Counted from the first letter of the stretch, positions 35,812 to 43,773 are shown. The stretch: DNA of 64,000 bases from Nitrospirota bacterium (GCA_016212085.1 JACRHL010000006.1:237237-301236); one strand, 5' to 3'. Numbers and translations: made by a program. The notes: generated from the letters alone by a model not told the origin.

Positions 35812-36365
35812 ACAGGGAAGCACGGATTCAGGCGTTCTTCGAGCGCATGGGTGAGCGCGAGCTGCCCATGTGCGTGGCCCTCAACCGCTGGCAGGACCGG
35901 TGCCGGGTGCACGGCCTGTTCGCCGCCGTCAGCCGCCTGGGCGACGGGGTGTTCTGGTACACCCTGATGCTGGGATTGCCGCTGGTGATGGGCCGCGCGG
36001 CGCTTCCGGCGGCCGTCGAGATGGCCGTGGCCGGCCTGCTCGGCAGGGCCGTGTACGGCCTGCTCAAGCGCAACCTGGGGCGGCGCCGGCCGTTCCTGCA
36101 CCATTCCGAGGTACGCCTGGGGGCGGTGCCCCTGGACCGCTTCTCGTTCCCGTCGGGCCACACCCTGCACGCGGTGTCATTCACCGCCCTGGCGGTGGCC
36201 CACTATCCGGCCCTGGCGTGGCTGCTGGTGCCGTTCACGGTGCTGGTGGCCCTGTCGCGGGTGGTGCTGGGGGTCCACTACCCCACCGACGTGGCGGCGG
36301 GCATCCTGATCGGCGCGTCCGTCGCCTGGGGGGTCCACATCAGCGCGGGGCTGTTGTACCCGTGA
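35808..36365 (+). CDS. PAP2-superfamily membrane phosphatase
   Basis: 185 residues, about five hydrophobic helices. The three phosphatase motifs are complete: KRNLGRRRP, PSGH and SRVVLGVHYPTD, the last giving the His nucleophile region. Members dephosphorylate phosphatidate, PGP or undecaprenyl-PP. Start overlaps the GT4 stop (ATGA). Works most likely in the same lipid pathway as GT4. Confidence 0.92.
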   Translation: MNREARIQAFFERMGERELPMCVALNRWQDRCRVHGLFAAVSRLGDGVFWYTLMLGLPLVMGRAALPAAVEMAVAGLLGRAVYGLLKRNLGRRRPFLHHSEVRLGAVPLDRFSFPSGHTLHAVSFTALAVAHYPALAWLLVPFTVLVALSRVVLGVHYPTDVAAGILIGASVAWGVHISAGLLYP

Positions 36366-36393
36366 CCCGCATGGCCGATCGCCGGCGATAACA

Positions 36394-36470
36394 GGGCACC
36401 TCCAGAAACCTGCCGCGCGCTTCGGTTGCCGCGCCAACGCGGTGCCTCCTCTCCCATCACCCTGATGGGT
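36394..36470. mobile_element. Truncated second copy of the MITE-like element
   Basis: AACAGGGCACCTC, then CCTGCCGCGCGCT, GCGCCAACGCGGTGCC, ATCACCCTGAT and GTCTCGGGTT follow in the same order as in the element at 32395, with small gaps. The right-hand inverted repeat is not found. The left flank is also AACA. It sits between the convergent PAP2 and LOG genes. Confidence 0.6.
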
Positions 36471-36513
36471 CTCGGGTTCCGCGCGGCGTGCCGGTGCCGA
36501 TCTGAGGGCCCGC

Positions 36514-37488
36514 CTACGGCCCGGCGGGCTCGCAAAACAGTTGGGCGCCGTTGTCGCCGTGCCAGCGCAGGATGCCGTCCCAAATCTCCCGCGCGGTTTC
36601 CGCGTACCAGAACAGCTCGCGGTCCTCGGGGGCGATCATGCCCTCCTCCACCAGGAAGTCCACGTCCAGCAGGCGGCGCCAGTAGGCCTCCCCCACCAGC
36701 ACGATGGGCAGCGGCTCGATGGTCCGGGTCTGCACCAGGGTCAGGGTCTCGAACAGCTCGTCCAGGGTGCCGTAGCCGCCGGGAAACGCCACCAGCGCCC
36801 GCGCCCGCAGCAAGAAGTGCAGCTTGCGCAGGGCAAAGTAGTGGAAGCTGAAGCACAGGTCGGGGGTGACGTAGGGGTTCGGGTACTGCTCGTGGGGCAG
36901 CTTGATGTTGAGGCCGACGGAGGCGGCCCCCACGTCGTGGGCACCCCGGTTCGCCGCCTCCATCATGCCCGGCCCGCCGCCGGTGCAGACCACCACCCGG
37001 CAGTCGGCCGGGCCGCCGCCCGCCTGCCCCACCAGCCGCCCCAGCTCCCGCGCCACGTCGTAATAGCGGCTCTTCTCGGCGATGCGCCGCGCCATCCGAC
37101 AGCGCGCCGCCAGGGCGGCATCGTCCGGGTGGGCGGCCAGGGCGGCAAGGCTGGCCTCCAGGTCGCGGGCGGCGGCGGACGGCTCGGGAATGCGCGTGCT
37201 GCCGAACACCACCACCGTGTGGCACACACCATACCGGCGCAGCAGCAGTTCGGCCTTCAGGTAGTCGATCTGCAGGCGGACGCCGCGCGTCTCGTCCAGA
37301 TTCAGGAAGTCCGGGTCGCTGTCGGCCTGGCGGTAGCTGGGGCTCTCCAGGATCGCGCGGACCCGGTCCGGGGCGTCCGGGTCCTCCTCCGCCGGCTTGG
37401 GGCGGGCCCACGGCAGGGGCTCGCGGCGCTCGCGCGGCGGGCGCGGGCCGGACGCGGTGGGTGGGTCCGTTGGCTGGTTGTCCGACAT
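36514..37488 (-). CDS. LOG-family protein (Rossmann fold, TIGR00730-like)
   Basis: 324 residues. Core shows VVVFGSTRIPEP, CTGGGPGMMEAANRGAHD and PGGYGTLDELFETLTLVQT, the PGGxGTxxE motif of lysine-decarboxylase-like/LOG proteins, which release cytokinin-type bases or split nucleoside monophosphates. An extended, Pro-rich N-terminus (about 60 residues) and a helical insertion (about 150-180) make it longer than the 180-200 residue standard. ATG 37488 has GGGGG upstream; an earlier ATG at 37554 lacks a site. Stand-alone. Confidence 0.85.
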   Translation of the reverse strand: MSDNQPTDPPTASGPRPPRERREPLPWARPKPAEEDPDAPDRVRAILESPSYRQADSDPDFLNLDETRGVRLQIDYLKAELLLRRYGVCHTVVVFGSTRIPEPSAAARDLEASLAALAAHPDDAALAARCRMARRIAEKSRYYDVARELGRLVGQAGGGPADCRVVVCTGGGPGMMEAANRGAHDVGAASVGLNIKLPHEQYPNPYVTPDLCFSFHYFALRKLHFLLRARALVAFPGGYGTLDELFETLTLVQTRTIEPLPIVLVGEAYWRRLLDVDFLVEEGMIAPEDRELFWYAETAREIWDGILRWHGDNGAQLFCEPAGP

Positions 37489-37871
37489 CGGCAATACCCC
37501 CGTTCGCAAAGGTTGAATCCCCTTTATGGTAGGGATCGGCCGCGCTTTTTTCATGTCCAGGCCGGATCGAAGCGTTCCCCCCTGGGGAAAACCGTGTGGC
37601 CGGGGGCGGTGGGCGGGCCGTTGTCCGCCGGGATGGGGTGTACCCCGCCTGGATGGTTGCAATGCACGCCGCCTCGAGCGGTGATATGTTGGTTATAGAC
37701 GGCCCCGGGCACCGTGCCCGAGTGAATGTTCCGCCCCTGGTGACCGCGCCAGCATGATGGCCACGGGCCGGGAAGGGCCACTCCCCCATCGCCCATCAAG
37801 ACCCGGCGGTTCCGGAGCGAGGCCCGCGCGGTGGCCCTTTGGGCTTGGTCCCAACGAGGGAGGTGTAAGCC
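37489..37871. other. Divergent intergenic region
   Basis: 383 bases. No gene is supported. Contains an AT-rich patch (37683-37700, GATATGTTGGTTATAGAC) that may belong to a promoter for the small membrane protein at 37872. Confidence 0.4.
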
Positions 37872-38015
37872 ATGTACATGGAAATCTACCTGACCGTTCT
37901 GTTTACCGGCATCGCGTGCGTGGTGCTGTTCGCGTGGGGCATCCAGCTCACCCGGAAGACCGAGCACGAACATCGGGACCAGTACATCGAACGGCACATG
38001 AAGAAGGCCGCGTAA
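37872..38015 (+). CDS. Small membrane protein, 47 residues (hypothetical)
   Basis: Starts MYMEIYLTVLFTGIACVV, one hydrophobic helix (about residues 5-24), then a charged His-rich tail (TRKTEHEHRDQYIERHMKK). GGGAGG lies at ideal spacing before the ATG, and a GC hairpin with short T-run follows 45 bases after the stop. It is too short for standard gene callers and not recognised. The bitopic helix with charged C-terminus is like many respiratory or stress small proteins, which is only a resemblance. Confidence 0.65.
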   Translation: MYMEIYLTVLFTGIACVVLFAWGIQLTRKTEHEHRDQYIERHMKKAA

Positions 38016-38059
38016 CCCCCCGCATCCAAAGGGTGCAAGGCACCCTGCGCGACCGGCAC

Positions 38060-38094
38060 ACCCGCCCGCCGCCCGGTGGGTGGCGGGCGGGTTT
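38060..38094 (+). terminator. Terminator-like hairpin after the small membrane protein
   Basis: ACCCGCCCGCC (38060-38070) and GGCGGGCGGGT (38082-38092) form a perfect 11-bp stem, followed by TT. Good position, weak T-run. Confidence 0.5.
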
Positions 38095-38173
38095 CGGTGT
38101 ATGATGGGGCTTTTGGTGGTTCCGTGGCCGCTCCGGCGGGTGGAACCGGAACCGGCTCATCGGCACCCGTCGC

Positions 38174-39757
38174 GTGAACAAACCCCCATTCAACCGGCCG
38201 TGGCCGCTGGTGGCGGCACTGGCCGTCGGCCTGCTATGGCCCGCCGCTGCCCACGCCAAGTGGGTGGCCAGGAGCGAATGCCCCCATGCGGGCGAGCGCC
38301 TGCAAGGCGATGCGCTCCAGCAGATCCTGGCGGCCCATAAGGGCTGGGCGGAACGCTTTGGCGAGCGTTACGCCATCCTGCTCGCCAACCCCGCGCGCGA
38401 CAGCGCCCAGGAGGGCCAGTTCACCGAGATCGCCGGCAAGCCGGAACGCGCCCGCCTGTGCCTGGCCAGGCTCGACCGGGCCGACCTGAGCGGCGCCTTT
38501 CTGCCGTGGGCCGACCTGCGCGAGGCGGTGATCGGCAAGGGCGGCATCCCCGGTGCCGAACTGCGCGGCGCCGACCTGCGCGGCGTCAAGCTCGGCAAGG
38601 CGAACCTGGCCGGCTCCAGCCTCGTCAACGCCCTCCTGGAAGGGGCCGACCTGACCGGCGCCAACCTGGCCAAGGCCAACCTGACGGAGGCACGGCTGCC
38701 CCGCGCGCCCCTGGCTCGCGCGCACCTGGCCGAGGCCACCCTGAACCAGGCCGACCTGACCGGCGCCAACCTGGCCCAGGCCGACCTGAAGGGGGCGCGC
38801 CTGACCAGTGCCCATCTGGCGGGCGCCCGCCTGTCCCGGGCGGAGATGGACGGCGCGATCCTCACCGGGGCCGACCTGCGGGACGCCCGGCTGGACCGGG
38901 CGCGGGCGCCCAAGGCCGATTTCGCGAAGGCCGACCTGACGGGCGCCGACCTGACCCAGGCCGACCTGACCCAGGCGGCGCTGGCCGAGGCCATCCTGAA
39001 GGGCGCGCGCCTGGGGCGGGCAACGGCGCCGGGCGCCCGCTTCGAAAAGGCCGACCTGGCCTTGGCCCGCCTGGCCAAGGCCAACCTGGAGGGGGCCGAC
39101 CTGACCCGCGCCACGCTCACCGGCGTGAACCTCGCCAGGGCGCGGTTGCAAGACGCCCGACTGGTCCTGGCCGACCTCACCGGGGCCGACCTGCGCGCCG
39201 CCAACCTGACCCAGGCCGACGCCCACGGCGCCGTGTTCGAGAACGCCCGTCTGGACGGGGCCACCCTGACCGAGGGCAATTTTGCCGAGGGACGTTTTGG
39301 CGGCGCGCGGCTCGACGGCGCCACCCTCGCCAAGGCCGACCTGCACGGCGCCGACCTGAGCGGCGCACGGCTCCCCAAGGCCGACCTGGCCGAGGCGCTG
39401 GCGCACCATGCCACCCTGCGCGGCGCCGTGCTGCCCCGGGCCACCCTGCGCGACGCCGACCTGTCGAGCGCCGACCTGGAGGGCGCCGACCTGGATCACG
39501 CCGACCTGACCAACGCCAAGCTGTCGGCGGCGGACCTGAGCAAGGCGGGCCTTTTCGAGGCCACCCTGCGCCGCGCCGACCTGAGCCAGGCCAACCTTCA
39601 AAACGCCGACCTGTACGGCGCCGATCTGCGCGGGGCCGACCTGCGCGGCGCCGATCTGCGCGGGGCCAACCTGTTCCGGACCAAGCTCTACCGCATCAAC
39701 CTGTGGCGCGCGAAGTACGACGAGGAAGCGTTGCGCTGGGCCCACATCCCCAAGTAG
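38174..39757 (+). CDS. Exported pentapeptide-repeat protein
   Basis: 527 residues. GTG start; a signal peptide (residues about 1-28, WPLVAALAVGLLWPAAAHA) predicts export. After a short Cys-containing region (SECPHAGERL) nearly everything from about residue 90 to 510 is pentapeptide repeats of the A(D/N)LxxA form (ADLTGANLAQADL, ADLRGADLRGADLRGANL), about 80 units, predicted to fold as one long right-handed quadrilateral beta-helix. At DNA level GCCGACCTG recurs. The end LYRINLWRAKYDEEALRWAHI closes the helix. Partner or function unknown. The stop is four bases from the next gene's start. Confidence 0.88.
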   Translation: MNKPPFNRPWPLVAALAVGLLWPAAAHAKWVARSECPHAGERLQGDALQQILAAHKGWAERFGERYAILLANPARDSAQEGQFTEIAGKPERARLCLARLDRADLSGAFLPWADLREAVIGKGGIPGAELRGADLRGVKLGKANLAGSSLVNALLEGADLTGANLAKANLTEARLPRAPLARAHLAEATLNQADLTGANLAQADLKGARLTSAHLAGARLSRAEMDGAILTGADLRDARLDRARAPKADFAKADLTGADLTQADLTQAALAEAILKGARLGRATAPGARFEKADLALARLAKANLEGADLTRATLTGVNLARARLQDARLVLADLTGADLRAANLTQADAHGAVFENARLDGATLTEGNFAEGRFGGARLDGATLAKADLHGADLSGARLPKADLAEALAHHATLRGAVLPRATLRDADLSSADLEGADLDHADLTNAKLSAADLSKAGLFEATLRRADLSQANLQNADLYGADLRGADLRGADLRGANLFRTKLYRINLWRAKYDEEALRWAHIPK

Positions 39758-39761
39758 CCCG

Positions 39762-40373
39762 GTGGCGGCGGCCAAGGCATTCCCCCACCGGCCTGCGCTG
39801 CTTCTGGCGGCGGCGCTGTGGGCCCTCCCCGCCCCGGCGGCCGCGTGGACGCCGCCGGCCGATCCGGCGGGCTGGGGGCGGTTCGCGCTGGGTTTCGTGG
39901 GGGGTGTCGCGGGGCACGAGCTGGGCCACGTGCTGGTGGCCACCGCCCAGGGCGACCGGGTGGCCTTTTCCGGCCCGTCCATCGTCTATCCGGACGCGGA
40001 GACCGGTGGGGCCGGGCAGTTCCATGCGGCATCGGCGGGTTTTCAGGCCCAGTGGCTGCTGTCCGAGGCGGTGCTGTGGCACCACGAGGCGCAGCCGGCG
40101 GGCCACCGCATATCGAACGTGGGGGCCGGCGTGGTGGGCGCCCATCTGGCCATCACCGCCGCCTATCTGGCCGTGCTGCGCCATCATGAGCTGAGCGACA
40201 TCCAGGGCATGGCCAACGGCTCGCACCTGCACCCGGACCAGCTCATGGCGGTGGTGACACTGCCGGCCCTGCTCGACGGCTGGCGCCTGTTCGCCGCGCG
40301 GCCGCCGGGGTGGGTGCCGCGCCTGGCACGGCTGGGCAAGGGCATCGGCATCGCCATGGTGTGGCGCTACTGA
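39762..40373 (+). CDS. Membrane/exported protein with HELGH motif
   Basis: 203 residues. GTG start. A hydrophobic N-terminus (about 10-28) resembles a signal peptide; further hydrophobic stretches at about 40-55 and 130-145. GGVAGHELGHVLVA gives an HExxH zinc motif inside a hydrophobic helix, as in M50-type proteases, but no second metal ligand of the NPDG type is evident. Four bases after the pentapeptide gene, so co-translated with it. Could be a membrane protease or simply a metal-binding envelope protein. Confidence 0.65.
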   Translation: MAAAKAFPHRPALLLAAALWALPAPAAAWTPPADPAGWGRFALGFVGGVAGHELGHVLVATAQGDRVAFSGPSIVYPDAETGGAGQFHAASAGFQAQWLLSEAVLWHHEAQPAGHRISNVGAGVVGAHLAITAAYLAVLRHHELSDIQGMANGSHLHPDQLMAVVTLPALLDGWRLFAARPPGWVPRLARLGKGIGIAMVWRY

Positions 40374-40474
40374 CAGGGTGAAAGGCCCGCGCCGGACGGG
40401 GCGCCTTGTTCAACCCGTCACCGGAACCACACGGTCTTACGGCGGCTCCGGACGCCGGGCGCGCCGGGGCCCGG

Positions 40475-40517
40475 CGGCGGACTTGCGGAAAAACGTCGTG
40501 TTTCCGCAAGTCCGCCG
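40475..40517. repeat. Perfect 17-bp palindrome
   Basis: CGGCGGACTTGCGGAAA (40475-40491) and its exact complement (40501-40517) with a 9-base loop, between convergent genes. Long perfect stem without T-run; may be a bidirectional transcription stop for the HELGH gene or a dispersed palindromic unit. Confidence 0.7.
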
Positions 40518-40526
40518 ATCCCCGCT

Positions 40527-40566
40527 CAAAAAAAACGGGGGCCCCGTCATCCCGAGGGCCCCCGTT
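40527..40566 (-). terminator. Rho-independent terminator of the 40589 gene
   Basis: On the minus strand an 11-bp GC stem (40534-40544 with 40556-40566) is followed by eight T. It lies 22 bases past the stop codon. Confidence 0.85.
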
Positions 40567-40588
40567 GGCGCGCGGCGGTGGAACGGGT

Positions 40589-41257
40589 TTACTCGCCCTC
40601 GCCCACGTGGAAGAGGTGGCTGTTGATCTCGGCGATGCGCTCCTCGATGGCATCGGCGGACACGGGCACGTTGGCGCTCACCTTGTCGGAGATGGTGGCC
40701 ACGGCGGCCTCGATCTCCTCCAGGTCGTTCTGGATGTGGTAGGCGCCGCGCTCGTTGGCCGTGGCCATGGCCACGTTGGCCTGCTTCAGGTAGAACACCA
40801 CGTCCTGGCGCTTGTCCTTCTTGAGGGCGTCGACGGCGCTGTTCAGGTGGGCCTCCGCCTCGATGATGGCGGCGTTCACCATGAGCGCGTACAGCTCGAT
40901 GCTGGCCTCGCCCACCAGGCCGATGCTCTTGTCGGAAACCTTGCCGTCCTCCTTCACCATGCGCAGCACGGCGCGCACATGGTCCAGGCCCGGTTGCAGG
41001 TGCGCGTGGTTGTTGGCCAGGGCGGTGGCGGCGGCGGCGGACCGGTCGATGGCGGCCAGGCCGTTCATCAGCTCGCCGGTCATGGGCTTGCCCTTGAGGT
41101 CGGCCATCTGCCGCTCCACCTGGGTGGTGGTGAGGTACGCGGAGGTGACCTGCCCCCCGATGTCGTGCGCCGATTTCGCCGACAGGCCGGCAAACGCCGG
41201 GGCGGCGAACAGGGCCGCGGCAAGGGTGACCGTGAGAACTCGCGTGAATTGGTTCAT
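40589..41257 (-). CDS. Exported helical protein, paralogue 1 (YfdX-like?)
   Basis: 222 residues, signal peptide about 1-23 (LAAALFAAPAFA). The mature part is helical and Ala-rich. It shares with the protein at 41634 the C-terminal block YH(I/V)QND(L/I)xEI followed by ERIAEI and a final His/Phe/Gly ending, so they are paralogues. The layout weakly recalls YfdX-type stress proteins; the assignment is uncertain. Promoter contains the ACCTGAA direct repeat shared with the paralogue; terminator downstream is strong. Confidence 0.75.
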   Translation of the reverse strand: MNQFTRVLTVTLAAALFAAPAFAGLSAKSAHDIGGQVTSAYLTTTQVERQMADLKGKPMTGELMNGLAAIDRSAAAATALANNHAHLQPGLDHVRAVLRMVKEDGKVSDKSIGLVGEASIELYALMVNAAIIEAEAHLNSAVDALKKDKRQDVVFYLKQANVAMATANERGAYHIQNDLEEIEAAVATISDKVSANVPVSADAIEERIAEINSHLFHVGEGE

Positions 41258-41328
41258 GTCGTCGCTCCGTCTTGAACTGTGAAACCGGTGGCGCGCCTTC
41301 TCCTGTTGCGCCGTATCCCAGGGTGAGG

Positions 41329-41357
41329 ATAAGGCCTCAACCTGAATGAAACCTGAA
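41329..41357 (-). promoter_or_regulatory. Promoter and direct-repeat operator of paralogue 1
   Basis: On the minus strand TTCAGGT-N4-TTCAGGT (41340-41357, 11-bp period) is followed after five bases by CCTTAT (41329-41334), the likely -10 region. The same elements with the same spacings occur at 42343-42371. Confidence 0.7.
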
Positions 41358-41368
41358 TCGTATCGCTA

Positions 41369-41394
41369 TTTTTTGCTGTTTTTCGGTTTTTTTT
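41369..41394 (-). promoter_or_regulatory. Phased A-tracts upstream of the promoter
   Basis: Three A-runs on the minus strand (6, 5 and 8 bases) centred at about 41371.5, 41381 and 41390.5, one helical turn apart. Such phasing curves DNA and can act like an UP element. Confidence 0.5.
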
Positions 41395-41633
41395 GATCGC
41401 CCCGTGGGCCGGGCGCCCGGACCCGGTGGCGGCGCCACGTCCGCGCCGCCACCGGGGTGGCATGGGCCCCCCGATTGACCCGCCGCGCGCCCCGCTGGCC
41501 GCGTTGGGCGGTGTCCCCCCCCTATCTCCCGGACATGCCCCGGACCTTGCGCGGGCGGTGCCGCTCCACCCGGGGCGCCTTGCGCCCAGGACCGCCCGTG
41601 ACGGTTTTGACCCGGTTGACGGAAGCGCCCGCG
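41394..41633. other. Intergenic region between the two paralogues
   Basis: About 240 bases besides the promoter of paralogue 1. A hairpin GGGCGC-AAG-GCGCCC lies downstream of paralogue 2 on the minus strand, without T-run. No gene is seen. Confidence 0.4.
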
Positions 41634-42272
41634 TCAGCCGCTCACCCCGAAGCGGTACATGTGATCGGTGATCTCGACGATGCGCTCCGCGATGCGCTCG
41701 CGGTCAATGGTGCCCGTGCCCTCCAGCTCGTTGATGGCCAGCGCGATCTCATCGATGTCGTTCTGCACGTGGTAGCCGCCCCGGTCCAGGGCCGCCTCCA
41801 GGTCGGCCACGGCCTGGGCCAGGTTGCCGGCGGCGCCGTGGCCCTCGGCGGCCGTCGCCAGGTGCGCCGTGGCCTGGAACAGGTCGGCGTTGATCCGCAG
41901 CGCCTGGGTCTTGATGGCGACCTCGCGGGCCGCCAGCAGGGCGCCCTCCGAAAGCACCTTGCCGTCGGCCAGGCGGGCAACCACGGCCAGGACGTTGTCG
42001 ATCTCCTGGTCCATGGCGCCACCGGCCAGCGTCCGGGCGTCCGCAAGCTGCCGGTTGATGACCGCCAGCCGCTGGGCCACGGCGGCGGGCACCGCATCGC
42101 CCACGTGGCGCTCGGTCACGTGCTCCACCTGGGCGGCCAGCAGGCTGGCGCCGGCCAGCTTGGCACCAAGCAGGTGCGCGTCGGCGCCCGGCACGGTTCC
42201 CCCGGCGGCGAAGGCGGGGGTGGAAATCACGGCCGCGGCCAGCACCGCGGCGATCAGGGTGGGGAACTGCAT
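41634..42272 (-). CDS. Exported helical protein, paralogue 2
   Basis: 212 residues, signal peptide about 1-22 (AAVLAAAVISTPAFA). Paralogous to the protein at 40589: same length, same helical layout and shared C-terminal YHVQNDIDEI, ERIVEI block. No Cys in the mature part. ATG at 42272 has GAGGTG upstream; a frame nine codons longer exists. Same type of promoter as its paralogue (42343-42371). No function can be assigned. Confidence 0.75.
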   Translation of the reverse strand: MQFPTLIAAVLAAAVISTPAFAAGGTVPGADAHLLGAKLAGASLLAAQVEHVTERHVGDAVPAAVAQRLAVINRQLADARTLAGGAMDQEIDNVLAVVARLADGKVLSEGALLAAREVAIKTQALRINADLFQATAHLATAAEGHGAAGNLAQAVADLEAALDRGGYHVQNDIDEIALAINELEGTGTIDRERIAERIVEITDHMYRFGVSG

Positions 42273-42342
42273 AGTGCACCTCTTGGCTGAGCGATCCATT
42301 CCAGATTGCGAGGGCCGATCCCGGCCGCCTTATGGTTTCAAT

Positions 42343-42371
42343 ATAAGGAGCGCACCTGAAACGGACCTGAA
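42343..42371 (-). promoter_or_regulatory. Promoter and direct-repeat operator of paralogue 2
   Basis: ACCTGAA (42354-42360) and ACCTGAA (42365-42371) as direct repeats with 11-bp period, five bases from ATAAGG (42343-42348), i.e. CCTTAT on the coding strand. Start codon is 71 bases downstream, versus 72 for paralogue 1. Confidence 0.7.
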
Positions 42372-42462
42372 TAAATGCACAAAAAAGCACCGTTATTTAA
42401 AAAAACACCCCGGGAGGTCCGCAAAATGGGTGGTGCCGACCGGTGGAACTGCAAACCATGCC

Positions 42463-42481
42463 GTATTGTTTATAACAATAC
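42463..42481. promoter_or_regulatory. Palindrome GTATTGTT-TAT-AACAATAC
   Basis: Perfect 8-bp arms, AT-rich, in the divergent region between paralogue 2 and the GAF gene. Looks like a repressor operator; no regulator is identified. Confidence 0.4.
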
Positions 42482-42620
42482 CGTCGCAACTCCCTACCCG
42501 TTCCGAATCGCATTCTCGGCGTCATGTTAAATTAAAACCGCTTTGTTTACATCGCATTTAACACACAAACCTGAAGCGAAAATTCGGTGTGGCACGGTCA
42601 TTGCTGTTTGTGGTGTCGAT

Positions 42621-42636
42621 TTTCCCGAACGGGAAA
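42621..42636. promoter_or_regulatory. Palindrome TTTCCCG-AA-CGGGAAA
   Basis: Perfect 7-bp arms, 28 bases upstream of the GAF gene start, where a repressor would block transcription. No regulator is identified. Confidence 0.4.
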
Positions 42637-42664
42637 CCATCCGCATCCCATTTGGAGGGGCCCC

Positions 42665-43702
42665 ATGAAGCTCTTGGATAGAACGAACCTGTTGGCACGG
42701 CACCAGGCGCGGCTGGCGGAAATCCACTTCGCCCTGGACCGCATCAGCGACTCGGTGCTGGACTTGGCGGGGCGGCTGAACGCCGTGACCCAGGTGATCC
42801 GCCTGCAACTCCGCTGCGACGTGTGCTCCATCTACCTGCTCGACAGCGACGGCGGCGGGGTGACCCTGCGCGCCAGCTACGGCCTGGCGGCGTCCATGGT
42901 CGGCCGGGCGCGGCTGCGGCTGGGCGAGGGCGTCACCGGCTGGGTGGCGGAGAACCTCGAGGCCGTGGCCCTGGCGGACGCCGCCGACGACCCGCGCTTC
43001 AAGTACCTGCCGGGCACCGGCGAGGAGCGCTTCCGCTCCCTGCTCAGCGTGCCCATCGTGGCGGACCAGTCGTTCGTGGGCGTCATCAACGTGCAGCACG
43101 CGGAGGTGCACCCCTTCACCAACCACGAGACCTTGCTGGTGGCGGGCATCGGCTACAAGGTGGGCGCCATGATCCGCGCCGCCAGCCTGGAGCGCTCCCT
43201 GCGCCAGCAGCAGCTGGGCATCGACCTGCTGCTGGCCGCCGGGGGCACCGTGGCCGGCGGCCAGCCGCTCGCGCGCATGCTGCCCACCCTGGTCACCAAG
43301 AGCCGCCACGCCCTGGGGGCGTCGGGCGCGGTGCTGCGGGTGTTCGACCCCCAGACCGAGACCCTGCGCGTCAACCATGTGGACGGCACCGGCGCCGACG
43401 TGGCCGGTTTCGGGCCGCTGCGGCTGGGCGAGGGCATCGCGGGCCGCGCCGCCGCCGCGCGCCGCACCGTGCGCGCCAACGATTACGGCCGCTTCGCGGG
43501 GCAGTTGATGGCGCCGGGAATCGTGTCGTCGTCGCTGCTGTGCGTGCCCCTGGTGGCGGAGGACACCCTGGTGGGCACGCTGACCGCCTTCGACAAGGTG
43601 TCGGAGCTGGACGACCGGGGCTTCACCCTGGAGGATGAACAGTTGCTGAAGGGAGCCGCCGACCTGATGGCCGTGGCGCTGCTGCGGGGCTCCACCCCGT
43701 AG
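42665..43702 (+). CDS. Double GAF-domain protein
   Basis: 345 residues with no output domain. An N-terminal helix (about 5-30) leads into GAF1 (about 30-175; DVCSIYLLDSDGG, GEGVTGWVAEN, RSLLSVPIV, GVINVQH), which resembles the sensor domain of PtsP/NifA-type proteins. GAF2 spans about 200-340 (LGEGIAGRAAA, SSLLCVPLVAED). It probably senses a small molecule and acts through protein contact. Clear GGAGG before ATG at 42665; a strong terminator follows. Two palindromes lie upstream. Confidence 0.88.
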   Translation: MKLLDRTNLLARHQARLAEIHFALDRISDSVLDLAGRLNAVTQVIRLQLRCDVCSIYLLDSDGGGVTLRASYGLAASMVGRARLRLGEGVTGWVAENLEAVALADAADDPRFKYLPGTGEERFRSLLSVPIVADQSFVGVINVQHAEVHPFTNHETLLVAGIGYKVGAMIRAASLERSLRQQQLGIDLLLAAGGTVAGGQPLARMLPTLVTKSRHALGASGAVLRVFDPQTETLRVNHVDGTGADVAGFGPLRLGEGIAGRAAAARRTVRANDYGRFAGQLMAPGIVSSSLLCVPLVAEDTLVGTLTAFDKVSELDDRGFTLEDEQLLKGAADLMAVALLRGSTP

Positions 43703-43724
43703 GGGCCCCCGCCGGAGGGAAGGG

Positions 43725-43764
43725 AAACGGCCGCCGGGGGATGTCCACCGGCGGCCGTTTTTTT
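43725..43764 (+). terminator. Rho-independent terminator of the GAF gene
   Basis: AAACGGCCGCCGG (43725-43737) with complement (43748-43760), T-run 43758-43764. Because the following gene is convergent, the stem may serve both. Confidence 0.85.
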
Positions 43765-43773
43765 GTTCCGGGC

